From positions 1 to 6,524 of the forward strand of contig JAPHUG010000418.1 of the NCBI GenBank assembly GCA_026197195.1: a stretch of DNA of 6,524 bases. The letters run 5' to 3'. Below, one piece after another: positions 6,240 to 6,524 of this stretch. Position 1 is the stretch's first letter. Each line of letters begins with the position of its first letter. Under the pieces are notes generated by a model. The model saw only the letters and a list, made by a program, of their open reading frames with translations, was not told the DNA's origin and searched no databases. The translations under genes were made by a program, and so were the position numbers. The DNA is from Sedimenticola sp. GTDB taxonomy: Bacteria > Pseudomonadota > Gammaproteobacteria > Chromatiales > Chromatiaceae.

Positions 6240-6524
6240 ATGGCCCTTGACCAAACCAGTCGCTATACCGATCTGAGTCTTAATGAAGACCAGCTGATCG
6301 CTGACGGTAACCATATCCTGGTTGCTTACACCATGGAGCCTGCTGCGGGCTATGGTTACCTTTCTACTGCAGCTCACTTTGCGGTAGAATCATCAACCGG
6401 CACCAACGTTGAAGTCAGCACCACCGACGACTTCACCAAGGGTGTTGATGCGCTGGTCTACGAGATTGATGAAGCGCGTGGCATCATGAAGATCGCTTAC
6501 CCGAATGATCTATTCGATCGTAAC
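6240..6524 (+). CDS. cbbM: RuBisCO form II large subunit, N-terminal part
   Basis: Ribulose-1,5-bisphosphate carboxylase/oxygenase of form II, which fixes CO2 onto RuBP without small subunits. Only the first 95 residues lie in the window; the frame is open to the end, so the gene is cut by the window edge, not broken. The text follows Rhodospirillum rubrum CbbM closely: [11 protein letters not shown] (4-14), [20 protein letters not shown] (36-55) and the [19 protein letters not shown] run (61-79), ending [11 protein letters not shown] (85-95). E50 corresponds to active-site E48 of R. rubrum, which has two fewer N-terminal residues. The carbamylated lysine and the other catalytic residues lie beyond the window. 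It is divergent from cbbR, so CbbR control is likely. In many proteobacteria cbbQ and cbbO (RuBisCO activase genes) follow cbbM; this cannot be seen here. Confidence 0.96.
   Translation, partial: MALDQTSRYTDLSLNEDQLIADGNHILVAYTMEPAAGYGYLSTAAHFAVESSTGTNVEVSTTDDFTKGVDALVYEIDEARGIMKIAYPNDLFDRN

Noticed and set aside
6186..6377. 63-residue minus-strand open frame across the cbbM start
   Set aside because: It is antisense to the conserved RuBisCO N-terminus and its ribosome binding site, and is not protein-like beyond a hydrophobic tail.

Overview
The window looks like a chromosomal segment of an autotrophic proteobacterium, most likely a gammaproteobacterium such as a sulfur-oxidising or symbiotic chemoautotroph. 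The grounds are a form II RuBisCO start (cbbM), a bacterial-type phosphoribulokinase, a CbbR-type LysR regulator, a YdgA-like DUF945 protein (a family best known from gammaproteobacteria) and a Dxs of gammaproteobacterial type. Genus cannot be fixed from the sequence alone.

Layout. Bases 1-566 hold no convincing complete gene. There may be the tail of an unrecognised gene at the left edge, a long imperfect inverted repeat (189-280), and three short dyads just before prk. Phosphoribulokinase (567-1457, +) converges on a DUF945/YdgA-like gene (1518-2912, -), and one strong two-way terminator (1472-1506) separates them. Then come dxs (3065-4987, -) and cbbR (5141-6049, -). cbbR is divergent from cbbM (6240 to the window end, +). 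The 190-bp cbbR-cbbM spacer holds a well-formed inverted repeat, a TTA-N7-TAA site and a TATAGT -10 element, spaced as expected for a LysR-type activator.

How the genes fit together. Prk makes ribulose-1,5-bisphosphate and CbbM carboxylates it. CbbR presumably senses Calvin-cycle metabolites and switches on cbbM. Dxs condenses pyruvate with glyceraldehyde-3-phosphate, a Calvin-cycle triose, to start isoprenoid synthesis by the MEP pathway. So dxs between prk and cbbR/cbbM is metabolically sensible, though whether it is co-regulated is only an inference. DUF945 has no evident link to carbon fixation.

I see no mobile element, CRISPR array, RNA gene or clearly new system. The points most worth a second look are the cbbR-cbbM operator region, the dxs/Calvin neighbourhood, a GDA instead of GDG in the thiamine-diphosphate motif of Dxs, and the dyads upstream of prk.
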